From Chaetoderma sp. LZ-2023a (taxonomy: Eukaryota > Mollusca > Caudofoveata > Chaetodermatida > Chaetodermatidae), in assembly GCA_034401795.1 (NCBI GenBank), contig CM067363.1:32654470-32718469 (forward strand): 64,000 nt of DNA, in the 5' to 3' direction. This document shows positions 29,880-41,649 of the stretch, one piece after another. Numbering within the stretch: the first letter of the stretch is position 1; each line of letters starts with the position of its first letter. The notes under the pieces were generated by a model. The model was not told the DNA's origin and searched no databases. It was given only the letters and a program-made list of their open reading frames with translations. The translations under genes were made by a program, and so were the position numbers.

Positions 29880-31665
29880 GAGCAAAAAGCTAACATTGGG
29901 ATCAGCTCCGATCCAAACGAATCCCTAAACAAAATACTCAAATGAATGGAATCATCAGTTACCAGCACCATAGGAGTTATCATAAACAACAACCAAACTA
30001 GGTATACTGATGACCCTCTAGTAGTAACACTATCAGCTTTGATAAACAACAACCAAACTAGGTATACTGATGACCCTCTAGTAGTAAAACTATCAGCTGA
30101 GCACAAAGCATTACGGCTGCACATCTATCAATGTAGCCAAAGTGTAGACTGCACCAAAAACGGAACGCAATGACATTTTGCGCCACATCTGCGAATGCTT
30201 AAAAGATCTTGCCATTCTTATTTCTTTTCTTCTTTTCGTTCGCTGATCATACCGCCAGTCCTGTAAGTGACTATCGACATGATCATAAGATCTTGCCATT
30301 CAATAAGCAGACTCCTGGCAGATGTATTCAGTCACAAATTTTTTTTCAGCCAGCCCGAGCCCTGATAGTTACTGAATACACACCCACGCCTAAGAATGCC
30401 ACCAGCACCCACCCAATGTGCGGCCCATTGTACTCCTCAACAGCATATGGAAAATCCTATCCAATGTTACTCTATGTCGCATCTGAGACAAGATCGATGA
30501 CTGCACTGGATCATGTCAAAGTGCCTTTAAACGTGGACGCAGCTGCACAGACATTGTATTGGCTCAATGCATGCTTGTGATAGTAGTCAGTCCAAACACT
30601 TCCACAAAACGGGCATTGACATGTCACAAGCCTTCGACACAATTAAATGCTCAAAGATCCTAGATGTACTATGCCAGGCCTGTTGCAATGAAGATTAGCG
30701 TTGACTAGTGAGACCACTACTTGCAGACACCAAGCTGAGTGTACAAGTCAAGTCAATGAAGTCTTCAGAATTTGAGACATTAATCTGGTCTATCCCCTGT
30801 GCTTTTCACCTGTAACCTTGCTGCTTTACTGAAATCTGTAGGGGAAAATTCCAAAAAAAACAAAAACAAACCCCGACCAAACGCCCAGTGTCAATCCTGG
30901 GTATGCCGCTAGAGATGGAATATGCCGACGACGTGGGCTTCATAGATGAGGAAGAAACCTCATTGACAAACTTCTCCCAATAGCTGCAAGCAAAATATAA
31001 ATTGAGAATCTCTAGAATATGAAACTAAAGAAAATGATGACCCACTTTGTGACGGCGAACCATGGAGGAAAAGGGCTCACTGCTTTGCAGTACTGCTGAC
31101 ATTGCTGCACGCTGCGTCATGGGGAACATGGCTTTCCAGTCCGTCTTGAAGCTCAAAGATGCCCTTGACAATGCAACATGCGTATCCTTGATGCTGTATA
31201 ACTGTCACAGCTTGGCATCTCCAAAGACAGCTCTAGACAAACTTTGTCTGCCACCATAAACACCTTCACACCATCACTGGACACCGATGGCCAGACAGTT
31301 TAATTTCCGACGATGCACCGTACAAGATGTGTAACACACCACCACTGCCTGTCAAAGTCGCCCAGCAAAAACTGTCCATGTTTGGCCATGTGCTAAGGAT
31401 GCCAGAAGACACACCAGCACAGAGAGCCTTGGAATTCACCCTACTGGGAGCCAGCAAATATAGAGCCAGAGCAGAAGTCATTGCATAAATATGTTCAGCG
31501 TGCTGTGGGGTCACCTGAAGAAAACAGGACTCTGTACACTTGGATCAACAAATTTTGGCTGAAGAGAAGATGGTGATCAACAAATTAAACTAATGGGTGC
31601 ATGACTGTCGGTTGGTTAGCATGTGGAAATTGAAGCTGCACGTTGCCAGTGCATCAATAAAATAA
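29880..31665 (+). pseudogene. Degraded non-LTR retrotransposon (LINE) reverse transcriptase
   Basis: Broken by many stops and frameshifts, so no product is expected. Pieces readable in different frames: 'TRYTDDPLVV..LSAEHKALR' near 29990-30120, a reverse-transcriptase 'DMSQAFDTIKCSKILDVL' near 30618-30670, the catalytic 'YADD' box ('MEYADDVGFIDEEE') near 30915-30955, and a C-terminal 'FGHVLRMPEDTPAQRALE' near 31380-31435, typical of LINE C-termini. A 60-bp tandem duplication lies at about 29983-30103 ('aacaaccaaactaggtatac'). The 3' tail (31569-31665) is shared with the SINE just downstream. The reading orientation is +. Confidence 0.75.
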
Positions 31666-31764
31666 AAATTACATATACTGCCAGAGCCGTGATGGAGTCC
31701 CATATGAATCGTCAGATTGTAAGTATATCAGACATGTGAAAGCTGGTCGGCTAAACCTAGACTT

Positions 31765-31978
31765 TGTCTTGGCGCGGTGGTCCAGTGTAAGAATGTCTGG
31801 TTGCTGATGCCATACGGAGTTGCAGTATGGCGGTTCGATCCTCGACCGGGGAGATGGTGATCAACAAATTAAACTAATGGGTGCATGACTGTCGGTTGGT
31901 TAGCATGTGGAAATTGAAGCCACACGTTGCCAGTGCGTCAATAAAAAAAAATAATATACATACATACATACATACATA
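31765..31978 (+). mobile_element. tRNA-derived SINE with the LINE 3' tail
   Basis: The head has RNA polymerase III boxes: A box 'TGGCGCGGTGG' (31770-31780) and B box 'GGTTCGATCC' (31832-31841). From 31853 the body 'gatggtgatcaacaaattaa' ... 'tcaataaaa' matches the LINE tail at 31569-31665 with about 3 differences over some 93 bp. It ends in an A-rich and (CATA)n simple tail. The wide A-B spacing (about 50 bp) suggests a class II-like tRNA or an insertion. Confidence 0.8.
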
Positions 31979-32097
31979 AGGAACATGTCGCTACTACTCC
32001 ATCCGCAGAATACAGTAATCATACATACATAAGGAACATGCCGCTACTACGCCAGCCGCAGAATACAGTAATCATACATACATAAGGAACATGCAGC
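31979..32097. repeat. Short tandem duplication, about 57 bp x 2
   Basis: 'aaggaacatgtcgctactac' ... 'gcagaatacagtaatcatac' repeated twice, right after the SINE tail, sharing 'catacatacataagg'. Confidence 0.8.
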
Positions 32098-32630
32098 GTA
32101 CGAGGATTTCCAGACTTTGACTGAGATCCAGATAAAAGAACAGATCTCGATCAAATTCAGATCAAATTCTGGATCTATGGATATCTGAGAAACTACTGAT
32201 CTGATTTGGCTAAAAATTCCAAAAAATTCTTAAAAGATCTGCAAACTCAGAAAACATTTTAGAATTAGAATGTGACAAAAATATGAGGGCAATGATCTGC
32301 AATCTTGAAACTTGAGTCCTAAACAATCCCGAGTCTTCTCATTTGGTTTGAGATACTTCAGTAAGAGGAAGAATGCACATATAATGTAAATTTGTAATAA
32401 AAAAAAAAATAAAAAAATAAATTTCAATGTCAAAGTAAAAAGGGTGTCAGATTTTTATTCCCCATCTAAAGAGATTTTCCCATCTAGCATTGGCTAGAGA
32501 TTACTATTATTATTAGTGAGCTTAATGGGGACTGTCCATCATCCATCCGTCTGTAATGTTTTCTCAAAAACTGCCACTAATGTCTATATTTGATTTTGTA
32601 CTAGTTTTTGGATTACTGTACATGTCTCTT
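32098..32630. other. AT-rich spacer, no gene seen
   Basis: Contains an A-rich stretch at 32399-32420 and 'tctggatc'-type short palindromes near 32130-32190. No convincing coding sequence. Confidence 0.4.
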
Positions 32631-32639
32631 AATAATTTA

Positions 32640-32867
32640 GCCCTCGAATTTGATTTAAAAAAATGTTATTTTCTCATAGAAACTGTCCATTTGCAGAAGA
32701 GAAGAATATTTTTGAAAATTTACCACTGGCATGACTGGCACGGTTATCGAGCCAGTCATTCCAGTGGTAAATTAAAAAAAAAATAGTGTTCTCTTGGTCT
32801 GTAAATGGACATTTCTCAAGACCACTTCAGAAGCCATTTTTGGCTGATGTGAATACTAAAAGGTTAA
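32640..32867. repeat. H1 palindromic element
   Basis: 'gaaaatttaccactggcatg' with mirror 'gagccagtcattccagtgg' + 'taaatt', then 'accacttcagaagccatttt' and a right end 'AAAAGGTTAAA'. The left end is eroded. Confidence 0.75.
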
Positions 32868-33279
32868 ACCACCTGTCTGACTGGTTTGAAACTTCATATA
32901 GAGTAAGACTTGAACCTAGTTTGTTCAAGAGAACCTGATTGGTAGTTTGCTTAGCAGCCATCTTGAATGCCCGAGTTTTCGCAAAAGTGCCTCTGAACCA
33001 CAAAGGATTAGCCGTAATGTGGGAAATATTAGGGGCTAAGTGTTATTAACATTTGTTCAAGGTATGTAAAAAAAAAATATGGCTGCCATTGAGTAATCAA
33101 AATTGAGAATTTGGCAGCCATATTGGATTTTTTCATTTGAATGTAAAATGTGATATTGACATACCGAAGAAAAAAAAAATATTGGCATACCTATTAACAT
33201 ATACAACGTAATTGTAGTCATCAAAATTCATCAAACAAAAAATGTAGAATGGCTGCTAAATGAACAGTTTTGATTGGTT

Positions 33280-33318
33280 GCTGGTGTGTGTGTGCATGCG
33301 TGCGTGCACACGCGCGCA
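33280..33318. repeat. (TG)n/(CA)n-type microsatellite
   Basis: 'tgtgtgtgtgcatgcgtgcg' followed by 'tgcacacgcgcgc', an alternating purine-pyrimidine tract. Confidence 0.8.
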
Positions 33319-33344
33319 TTAAAGGGCTAATGGGCCTTTATTCC

Positions 33345-34375
33345 TAACACGAGGCCCAAGGGCCTTTACGCTCACCTGGATCATTAGCATTTGGACCATT
33401 TGTATTTGAACAGACATTACTTTAAATTCAGCAGTAATAAGACATAAAATACAAAATTGGAAATTCAGTACAATCGATATTTAGTGGGAAATTAATGATG
33501 GATGCTGACCACACAATCAGATTGAACCATAGATTTGAATTGGTCCATGACAACCATGTTTTATCAAGGATCAAATTCTCTTGAACAAAAAGGGTCACCC
33601 TTACTTATCGATGAAATTATGTCCAATGAGTTTCAGCCTGATCCGTACAGCTCTTCCTGAGATCTCACTTTGGAGAACAAGATAGCCACTGGAACAAGCG
33701 CCTAATGAGGCGTATCATATTAGGTGATTTCCAGCCATTTCCCGGAAAATTCAAGATGGCCGCCAAACAAATTGACCAATCAAAGTTCTGTATAGATGCT
33801 CTGAAGCACACCACTCTAGGGCCATTCCAGCCTAGTTTGCTTGAAATCGTTCAAGCGGTTAATGAGGAGTACCATTTTAACTGATTTCCCGAAGTTTTCG
33901 GAAAATCCAAGATGGTCGCCGGAAATGTTTTCTCGTTAGAAGTGTTGAACTCTCCCCGCATTGAATTAGTTCACCCAAGTTTCGCTGAAGTCGGCCCTTC
34001 TATATTGGAGTAACGGTTTAAATGATTGGATCCTTCCAGCCAAATTTGGTTGAAATCGGTCAAAGAACAAATGAGATGCGATTTGACAGATGCACGGCCG
34101 CCATGGCATAAGCTCACATGGGCCGAAGGTCCAGGTGAGCTAATAATATTTACAAAATTTTGGCCCAATCCTTTCTGTGGTTACCTACTGGTCGTTTTTG
34201 CAAAAACTATATCCAAGACAAATTGAGCAAACAGATTCTCTTGAACAAACTTGGATCTCTATGTCCTATTAATGATGCTTCCTGACCAATTAAACTGAAA
34301 TCGCCTCATGGGTTCGTGAGATGTTGTTTAAAGGAAAAGTTTACGACATACAGACAACGGATGATCACCCTGGCA
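33345..34375. repeat. R5 dispersed repeat
   Basis: Starts 'aacacgaggcccaagggcct' + 'ttacgctcacctgg'; modules 'ttcaagatggccgcc', 'ttgaccaatcaaagttctg' and 'aagcggttaatgaggag'. The end near 34125-34150 has 'ggtccaggtgagctaataat', the mirror of the start motif. Another partial module follows to 34375. Confidence 0.7.
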
Positions 34376-34377
34376 TA

Positions 34378-35352
34378 AGCGTAGTTGGTCACCCTGGCAA
34401 GCTTAGTTTGTCCTTTAGGAACACAGGATGGTCACCATGACACAAGCTTAGTTGGTCCTTTAGGCACACAGGATGGTCACCATGACATAAGCTTAGTTGG
34501 TCCATTAGGCACACAGGATGGTCACCCTGGCATAAGCTTAGTTGGTCCTTTAGGCACACAGGTTGGTCACCCTGGCATAAGCTTAGTTGGTCCATTAGGC
34601 ACACAGATTGGTCACCCTGGCATAAGCTTAGTTGGTCACCCTGGCATAAGCTTAGTTGGTCCATTAGGCACACAGATTGGTCACCCTGGCATAAGCTTAG
34701 TTGGTCCTTTAGGCACACAGGTTGGTCACCCTGGCATAAGCTTAGTTGGTCCATTAGGCACACAGGATGGTCACCCTGGCATAAGCTTAGTTGGTCCTTT
34801 AAGCAAACAGGTTGGTCACCCTGGCATAAGCTTAGTTGGTCCTTTAGGCAGACAGGTTGGTCACCCTGGCATAAGCTTAGTTGGTCCTTTAGGCACACAG
34901 GATGGTCACCCTGGCATAAGCTTAGTTGGTCCATTAGGCACACATGATGGTCACCCTGGCATAAGCTTAGTTGGTCCTTTAGGCACACAGGATGGTCACC
35001 CTGGCATAAGCTTAGTTGGTCCATTAGGCACACAGGATGGTCACCCTGACATAAGCTTAGTTGGTCCATTAGGCACACAGGATGGTCACCCTGGCATAAG
35101 CTTAGTTGGTCCATTAGCCACACAGGTTGGCCACCGTGGTATAAGCTTAGTTGGTCCTTTAGGCGCACAGGTTGGCCACCCTGGTATAAGCTTAGTTGGT
35201 CCTTTAGGCACACGGGATGGTCACCCTGACATAAGCTTAGTTGGTCTATTAGGCACACAGGTTGGTCACCCTGACATAAGCTTAGTTGGTCTATTAGGCA
35301 CACAGGTTGGCCACCCTGGCATAAGCTTAGTTGGTCCTTTAGGCACACAGGT
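34378..35352. repeat. 45-bp minisatellite, about 21 units
   Basis: Unit 'ggtcaccctggcataagctt' + 'agttggtccattaggcacac' + 'aggat'. Each copy has an AAGCTT site. The 45-bp period gives a 15-residue repeating open frame on both strands, which I do not regard as a gene. One 24-bp partial unit is inserted at about 34630. Confidence 0.93.
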
Positions 35353-35390
35353 TTGCAACTTCATCTTTCCAAAACAAAATAAAACAGACG

Positions 35391-35482
35391 GACTACTGAA
35401 TATTTTGAGCATAATTGATTGGAAGATATTGTTGTCTAAGGTAACTGTCTTTCAATCCAATTATGTTCAAAATATTCAACAG
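35391..35482. repeat. H2 hairpin element
   Basis: 'gactactgaatattttgagc' with mirror 'atgttcaaaatattcaaca'; 'gattggaaga' pairs with 'tctttcaatc'. Confidence 0.75.
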
Positions 35483-35484
35483 AC

Positions 35485-36220
35485 CATTTCTTATATTATA
35501 TTTTTAAAATTGTACTAATTAAACTACAGGTCTCTGATATGCAATGAACCATGAAAAGTAGCTGATGTTAACATACCCATACGGGAATTCTCTATGATGT
35601 TCGGTGAACGGTGAAACGTAGGTCAATCTTACCTAGCTTTTCATTCGTGACATACCCTTAGCCTATAATTACCCGTAGTCTATAACGCACACACACCAAA
35701 TTTGGTTCCTGTATATCTAAGTGTATTCAGAAACTTGGTCAGACCTAGGTCTTGTATGAATGGTAGCTTAAGTTCATAGTTCTAAATATGATGAAACGTA
35801 TCACTGAAGAAATATATTCTCCCATTGGTTCCCATACTTTAGACAATTTCAGACGCATCTATTAGTGATTGATGATGTCAGTAAAAAGGGCAAGGCAATG
35901 TTTCCTTCACGGCTTTCATAATTTTAGCAGAACTAAGGCAATGTCTTAGGACATCAAGGCAGACTATACCTCATAAGGAATGGCATCAAGGCAACATTTG
36001 GATTTTCTCATGCAATCTGGATCAAGAAGCCCTTATTTCCCTTCTACAGTACACATTTTACAGTCAGAGTATGTTCAGTGTTGCTATTTACATTTGGATG
36101 ACTCTGTACAGGATGGCACCTACGGCAGTTATTGCCTTAAATAAATGGCAAAATGGAGGTGCACTAAGGCAAGAGGAATGGGCAACAGTAGGTGCTTTGG
36201 TCTATTGCAATTATTGTTAT
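35485..36220. other. Spacer, no gene seen
   Basis: Unique-looking sequence without a recognised repeat or coding signal; several 'aaggca' motifs at 35890-36180. Confidence 0.4.
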
Positions 36221-36224
36221 CTCA

Positions 36225-36423
36225 GCTAAGTTACTGAATGTTCCTTTGCAGGTCAAGGAGACTAATTTTGAAAATATACGCTGAAATGACTTGCTCGGTT
36301 ATTGAGCCAGTCATTTAAATGAAAAAATTTCAAAAATAGTCTTGGCCTGCACATGACAATTTCTCATAATCCATGAAGAAGCAACAATGCCCAGTCAAAT
36401 TAGTGTCAAAATATTCAACAGAA
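36225..36423. repeat. H1 core followed by half of an H2 element
   Basis: H1 core 'gaaatgacttgctcggttat' + 'tgagccagtcattt' with 'caaaaatagtcttggcctgc'. Then, at 36386-36422, a right-half H2 'cccagtcaaattagtgtcaa' + 'aatattcaacag'. Confidence 0.65.
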
Positions 36424-36722
36424 TGCTTCTAGTAAATTTTGATTGTGACGTGGCTTACATATGTAATTGATTATGACGCCATATACTTGAGAAACGGATT
36501 GGATCCATCTGTTATAGGCAGGTAGATATAATAAGAACACAGTTATTATATTCACAGATGAGATGTATTCATATTTATAATGTGATGACAGACACATGAT
36601 ATTCAGTCGAGATCCGCAATATTCAGTCAAGATCTGCAATATTCAGTCGAGATGCGCGTTCTGACGTATCATGCAATCAGTGTGATTAGTGATGAATTTC
36701 TGCACTACATTTTTCATGGCGT

Positions 36723-36823
36723 TCTGGATATGCTGAATATTTTAAATCAACTTGACTGAAAGTTGTTGGTGGTAAAGCCATCAACAACTTTCAGTCAATT
36801 TGTTATCAAAATATTCTTCAGGT
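36723..36823. repeat. H2 hairpin element
   Basis: 'tctggatatgctgaatattt' and stem 'cttgactgaaagttgttggt' with mirror 'ccatcaacaactttcagtc'. The nearby 36925-36955 is another right-half fragment. Confidence 0.75.
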
Positions 36824-37628
36824 TCAAAGTTGAAATTATTCTGAAGTGACTTGCAGCAGCCAGACAATTTAAAGCAGCTCAAGATGACTGGACACAGATG
36901 TAAGGTAGCAAAAAACTTCGTCAAATTAATTTTCAAAATATTCAATAGCTAACCTGTATGATTAACATATAACTGATATTCTGTTCATTCCTGGATGGAA
37001 TGGAAAATTGTGAAACAACCAAGGACAGAAAGAGCTGGGATCTAGAATGCCTACATTTTTTTTAATTCTTCTCTTGTCCTGCAAATGGACATTCCTAGAC
37101 TCTGGTGTTGGACGGCTTGACCAGTGAAGGTCCTCTCACATTGTATGAATGTCTACTAACTTTGAACTGAATCTGTCGAGGTCGAGATATATTCAAGGAC
37201 TCTAGTCAAAGCCATTTTTGATGTGGGTAGCAGACTAGCAGCTCAATAAATTATCATATCTTAGTCAGTTACAAAGCCTTAATCTCGGCTGTATCTAAAA
37301 ACTATGTTGGCCTTGATCTGGATAAAGCAACCTGGATCCGGCTCTGATCAAATTCTCAGAAACTACAGGAAATAGTGTGACAAGGATTCCAGAACTTTAG
37401 GCATGATCCAAGTCCGGAAAATAAGAAAAAATCTGGAACCCGCAACTAGCGAGATTCTATCAACCTTGTTTTAATGAGTTTTTAAAAAGTTTATAAGGGG
37501 AGATAATTTGGGTGAATATTAAGAGGTATAATTAAATTTTCTGTTTAAAATCATGCTGGGAATGATATATAGAACGTGCTACATCTGTGGAGAATGAGCT
37601 GACTGACCGTATCCCAACTCGGTGTGTC

Positions 37629-37776
37629 AACCCTTTAATGGTCATACCGGCCTCTTTCATGGTCTTGTGGAATGTCTATTTACAGTACAAGAGATTACTT
37701 TTTTTAAATTTCACTGGATTGCCTGGGCCGATAACTGAGCCAGTCATACCAGTAGTAAATTTTCAAAAATAGTCAA
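37629..37776. repeat. H1 palindromic element
   Basis: 'aaccctttaatggtcatacc' at the left and 'gggccgataactgagccagt' at the loop, then 'aaattttcaaaaatagtc'. The right terminus is missing. Confidence 0.65.
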
Positions 37777-37837
37777 TATTTCGATTATTATGATTAAAAC
37801 TTCCTATTTATTTTTAATAATAGGGGATCCATTTCTA

Positions 37838-38190
37838 GCTAAGCTCCGCCCATTTCTAGCTAAGCTCCAACCATTTCTAGCTAAGCTCTGTCCACTTCTA
37901 AGGTCCGCTCATTTCTTGCTAAACTCTGCCCATTTCTAGCCAGGCTCTGCCCATTTCTAGCTAAACTCTGTCCACTCCTACGGTCCGCTCATTTCTAGCT
38001 AAACTCTCCATTTCTAGCTAACCTCTACCCATTTCTAACTAAACTCTGCCCATTTCTAAGCTCCACCCATTTCTAGCTAAACAACCCATTTCTAACTAAA
38101 CTCGGCCCATTTTTAAGCGCCACCCATTTCTAGCTAAGCTCCTCCCATTTCTAGCTAAATGTCACGCACTTCTAGCTAAATGCAACCCAT
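37838..38190. repeat. About 20-bp minisatellite derived from H4
   Basis: Around 17 irregular units of 'catttctagctaagctccgcc' type. This is the reverse complement of the 'agcttagctagagatgggcg' module found at the end of H4 (39750-39790, 62820-62880). The same unit in the opposite orientation forms the array at 44500-45075. Confidence 0.85.
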
Positions 38191-38270
38191 GTTTTGCATG
38201 CACTGGGATCAATTTATATATTCTGAACCCTGAACATCCAAAATCCCATTTTCAAGGTAGCTATACATAT

Positions 38271-38360
38271 AAGCTGCTGAATATTTTGAACCTAATTTGA
38301 CTAGGTTCTCTTGCTGCCTATGTTACCAACAGCAACCACTCGAATTAGTTTCAAAATATG
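38271..38360. repeat. H2 hairpin element
   Basis: 'aagctgctgaatattttgaa' with mirror 'gaattagtttcaaaatatg'; loop 'cttgctgcctatg'. Confidence 0.7.
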
Positions 38361-39165
38361 TGGACATTTTTGCAAGTCCAATATGGCCGCCAAACACGCT
38401 ACATTTTGATTGGTCCACTGCTGCCATGTTTCTGACGTAGCGTCTTCCCTTGAAAAAACTTTAATGGCACTCTGCCTAATCATATCTCTCAAATTTCGGC
38501 CCAATCCGCTCAGCGGTTCTGGAGTAATTTTGGCAAAAATTAGGTTAATCAAGATGGCCACCCAACCATTTGGCCAATCAAGTTCCCTTGAAACAAACAT
38601 GATGCAGCTCTTGCCTTAGAGAAGATTTTTAAAGACATTTTAAAGCGGCCAGTTTTTTTGACGGATCAACTTCTCTTGAACAAACTTTAATGGCCCTTAG
38701 TCCTTAATCATATGTCACAAATTTCAGCTTGATCGCTTCAGCAGTTCTGGGGAATGTCGTTTTTGCGAAAATGAGGTCATCCAAGATGGCCGCTGAACCA
38801 TTTAGTCAATCAAGTTCCCTTGAACAAACTTGCCATAGCTCTTGCCCTGGATCATATTTCATGAGGTTTCCTTCAATCCCTCAAGCGGCCTTGGAGAAGA
38901 TTTTTAAAGACGTTTCTAAAAATCGGTCAAAATCCAAGATGGCCGCTGGCCAAATTGGCCGATCGGCTTCGTTTGAACAAATTTGGATCCCTATGCCCTA
39001 AGGATGCTTCCTGCCAAATATAATTGAAATCGTCCCAGCGATTCTTGAGAAGTCGTTTTAAAGGAAAAGTTGATGGATGGACGGATGGACACACGCCTGG
39101 ATGATCGCCACGACATAAGTTCACTTGGCCTTTCAGGCCAGGTGGAAATGCCAGGTGAGCTAATA
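38361..39165. repeat. R5 / 'AGGCCAGGTGAGCT' dispersed repeat
   Basis: Modules 'ccaatatggccgccaaacac', 'atctctcaaatttcggccca' and 'aatccaagatggccgctgg', ending 'tttcaggccaggtggaaatg' and 'ccaggtgagctaataa'. It is related in reverse complement to the 16445-18180 copy. Confidence 0.7.
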
Positions 39166-39400
39166 ATAAAATTGACAAAAACATACACTGTACACGTGAC
39201 AGACTTAACTCTTCATGACGGAACTAGAGACGTCATTATGCAGCATGATTGTGGCGTCAGCCTACATGTGATGTAATTGATTATGACATCATATACTTGA
39301 GTGACGGATAGGATTCATCCATTGGGTCCTAGTTATTTAAAGGATTGCTATTCTTCATGAAAATATTACTTGCAACACAATATGTGAGTAAATGTTAAGT

Positions 39401-39803
39401 CACCTTTCCAGAGTATCCATCCATCATCTGACCTCGTATGACGTCATAATCAGCTCAGCGAGTATGATGACGCCACAATCATTATGTCACAAAGGGTTCC
39501 ATATAGACCATCATCAAATCTCAAACAGTCCGACACATTGTATGAATTGTATGTCTTTGTAATTCTTTGCTATTTAATAAACATGTTGTTAAATATTTTG
39601 AAACTAACTTGACTGGGTGCTGTTGCTGCCTTAGGCAGTAATAGCACCCAGTCAAATTTGTTTCAAAATATTCAAAAGCTTACCTGTAGTTTTTTTGGAA
39701 ATTGATAGTCACGGTATTCAGAGATCGATCGATCCCAACACGAGCGAGGTGTGGGTGGAGCTTAGCTAAAGATGGGCGGGGCATAGCTAAAACCGGAAAG
39801 GTT
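39401..39803 (-). repeat. H4 composite repeat, minus orientation
   Basis: Reverse complement of the 14477-14879 and 26914-27316 copies, with an H2 hairpin at 39583-39681 and the end 'gggcatagctaaaaccgg'. All three are nearly full length. Confidence 0.8.
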
Positions 39804-39908
39804 AATTGCACAGATTACTAATATAATGAATAATAACCACAAACTCTTGTAAGCGCCTTATGACAGCAATACATTAAAATACTATTACAAGTGAAATGTC
39901 CGACGTAG

Positions 39909-40140
39909 CCCTTTAACACTAATATCAGCCAAAAATGCCTTCTGCAGTGCTCTTGAGACATGCCCACTTGCAGACCAATAGGCTATTTTTGAAAATTTAC
40001 CACTGGAATGACTGGCTCGATAATGGAGCCAGTCACTCCTGTGGTAAATTTTCAAAAATAGTCTTCTCTTGGTCTGCAAATGGAAATTTTCTATGAGAAA
40101 ATTGAAATTTTATTGAACAAATTCGAGGGTTAAAGGGTTA
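39909..40140. repeat. H1 palindromic element
   Basis: 'CCCTTTAACACTAATATCAG' ... 'ATTCGAGGGTTAA'. The full stem is present ('accactggaatgactggctc' / 'gagccagtcactcctgtggt'). Confidence 0.8.
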
Positions 40141-40400
40141 TGTGAAAGGGCAAGCGTATCATATATACATGATGTGTGTCGGAGTCACTCAATACAGATA
40201 GATGATGTGAAATGGAATGTTTAAAAATATACACTACTTAATATATACACAATCAAATAAATATGAATAGAATACATAAATGATCTAAGCTAATCTGAAC
40301 CTCGACACACCGTTGTCACACCCAAATAACAACAAAATCTAGACACACACCACCACACCCATATCAACAAAAAGTTTAAGGGCCTTGATGCTCACCTGTC
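40141..40400. other. Spacer, no gene seen
   Basis: AT-rich with several 'acacac' patches; ends with 'aagggccttgatgctcacct', a short R5 boundary fragment. Confidence 0.4.
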
Positions 40401-40402
40401 TG

Positions 40403-40680
40403 TTAACCCTTTGGTTGTCAAAACTGGCCTCTGCAGTAGTAACTGGCTTCTGGAGCAGTAAACAGCCTCTGCAGTAGTGACTGGCCTCTGCAGTAGTCAC
40501 GACCGCTGCAGTAGTACCGGCCTCTGGAGTAGTAAACAGCCTCTGCAGTAGTAACCGGCCTCTGCAATAATAATGGCCGCTGCAGTAATACCGGCCTCTG
40601 CAGTGGTAACCAGCCTCTGCAGTAGTAACTGGCCTCTGCAGTAGTAACCAACCTCTGCAGTAATAACAAACAATCCTAAC
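40403..40680. repeat. Minisatellite of about 23-24 bp grown from an H1 arm
   Basis: Begins 'TTAACCCTTTGGTTGTCAAA' like an H1 end, then about 10 units of 'ctggcctctgcagtagtaac'. The unit is the H1 arm segment 'ctgcagtggtcttg' region. Irregular unit length. Confidence 0.8.
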
Positions 40681-41180
40681 CCTGTAATGGTAACAATGTG
40701 TCAAAAAATTAACAATTTTGCTTAGTAAATGTCCATATGCAGGGCAGGATAAGACTATTTTTGAAAATTTACTACTGGAATGACTTGCTTGTTTATTGTC
40801 AAGTCATGTGGAATGGCAATTTGTCAGCCAAGAGAAGACGAATTTTGAAAATTTACCACTGAAATGACTGGCTTGTTTATTGTCAAGTCATGTGGCATGC
40901 CCATTTGTCGGCCAAGAGATGATTTTTGAAAATTTACGACGAATGACTGGCTTGTTTATTGTCGAGTCATGTGGAATGCCCATTTTTTGGCCAAGAAGAC
41001 GAGTTTTGAAAATTTATTACTGGAATACCTGGCTCGATATCCGAGCCAGCCATTCTAGTAATAAATTTTTAGATATAATCGAGCCAGTTATTCCAGTGGT
41101 AAATTTTCAAAAATACTCTACCCGCAGATGGACATTCAACAAGGAAATATTGGGATTTTATAGTTACTTAACCCTTTCAA
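40681..41180. repeat. Tandem series of broken H1 hairpins
   Basis: Three or four copies of 'gaaaatttaccactggaatg' + 'actggcttgtttattgtc' followed by a fuller stem ('cctggctcgatatccgagcc'), ending at 'cttaaccctttc'. It looks like unequal exchange within an H1 element. Confidence 0.7.
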
Positions 41181-41225
41181 AGACAAATCCCGGAAACAAT
41201 AAATTCTGTAAGATTTATAGCATAT

Positions 41226-41313
41226 TCTGTTCAATATTTTGAAATTATGGTAATATGACTGGAAGTCAAGTAGCAATGGCTTCCAGTCATATTAATATCA
41301 AAATATTCAACAG
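41226..41313. repeat. H2 hairpin element
   Basis: 'tctgttcaatattttgaaat' with mirror 'attaatatcaaaatattcaa' + 'caga'-like end; stem 'atgactggaagtc' / 'gcttccagtcat'. Confidence 0.75.
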
Positions 41314-41390
41314 TTTTCCTGTTTGTCTGCCCTGAGACTGAAATGTCCGGCGGAATTCATCAGTAAAAGGGTTAAAGCTGGGGAAACGCT

Positions 41391-41615
41391 TTAACCCTTT
41401 AATGGCCATGCCAGACAAACCCACCCTGTTATGGTCTTGTGGAATGCCCATTTACAGGCCATATAGAATACAATTTTTGAAAACTTACCACTGGAATGAC
41501 TGGCTCATTTATCAAGCCAGTCATTCCAGTGGTAAATTGTCAAAAATTATGTTCCATTGGCTTGTAAATGGCCATTCAATAGGCAGATATTTAAATTTTC
41601 GTGACCAAACTTCTG
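41391..41615. repeat. H1 palindromic element
   Basis: 'TTAACCCTTTAATGGCCATG', stem 'accactggaatgactggctc' with mirror 'agccagtcattccagtggt'. The right terminus is eroded. Confidence 0.75.
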
Positions 41616-41649
41616 TAATGGTCTTGAGAAAACTGCTTATGACAACCTA

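Noticed and set aside
31062..31514. Separate genes on + and - in the LINE region
   Set aside because: The frames are fragments of one frameshifted reverse-transcriptase remnant whose readable motifs are all on +.
31770..31841. Functional tRNA gene
   Set aside because: A and B boxes are present but the sequence does not fold as a clean cloverleaf and is fused to a LINE tail; a SINE explains it better.
34385..35518. 377-codon frame with a 15-residue repeat
   Set aside because: A 45-bp minisatellite that is open on both strands; no signal peptide, codon bias or family match.
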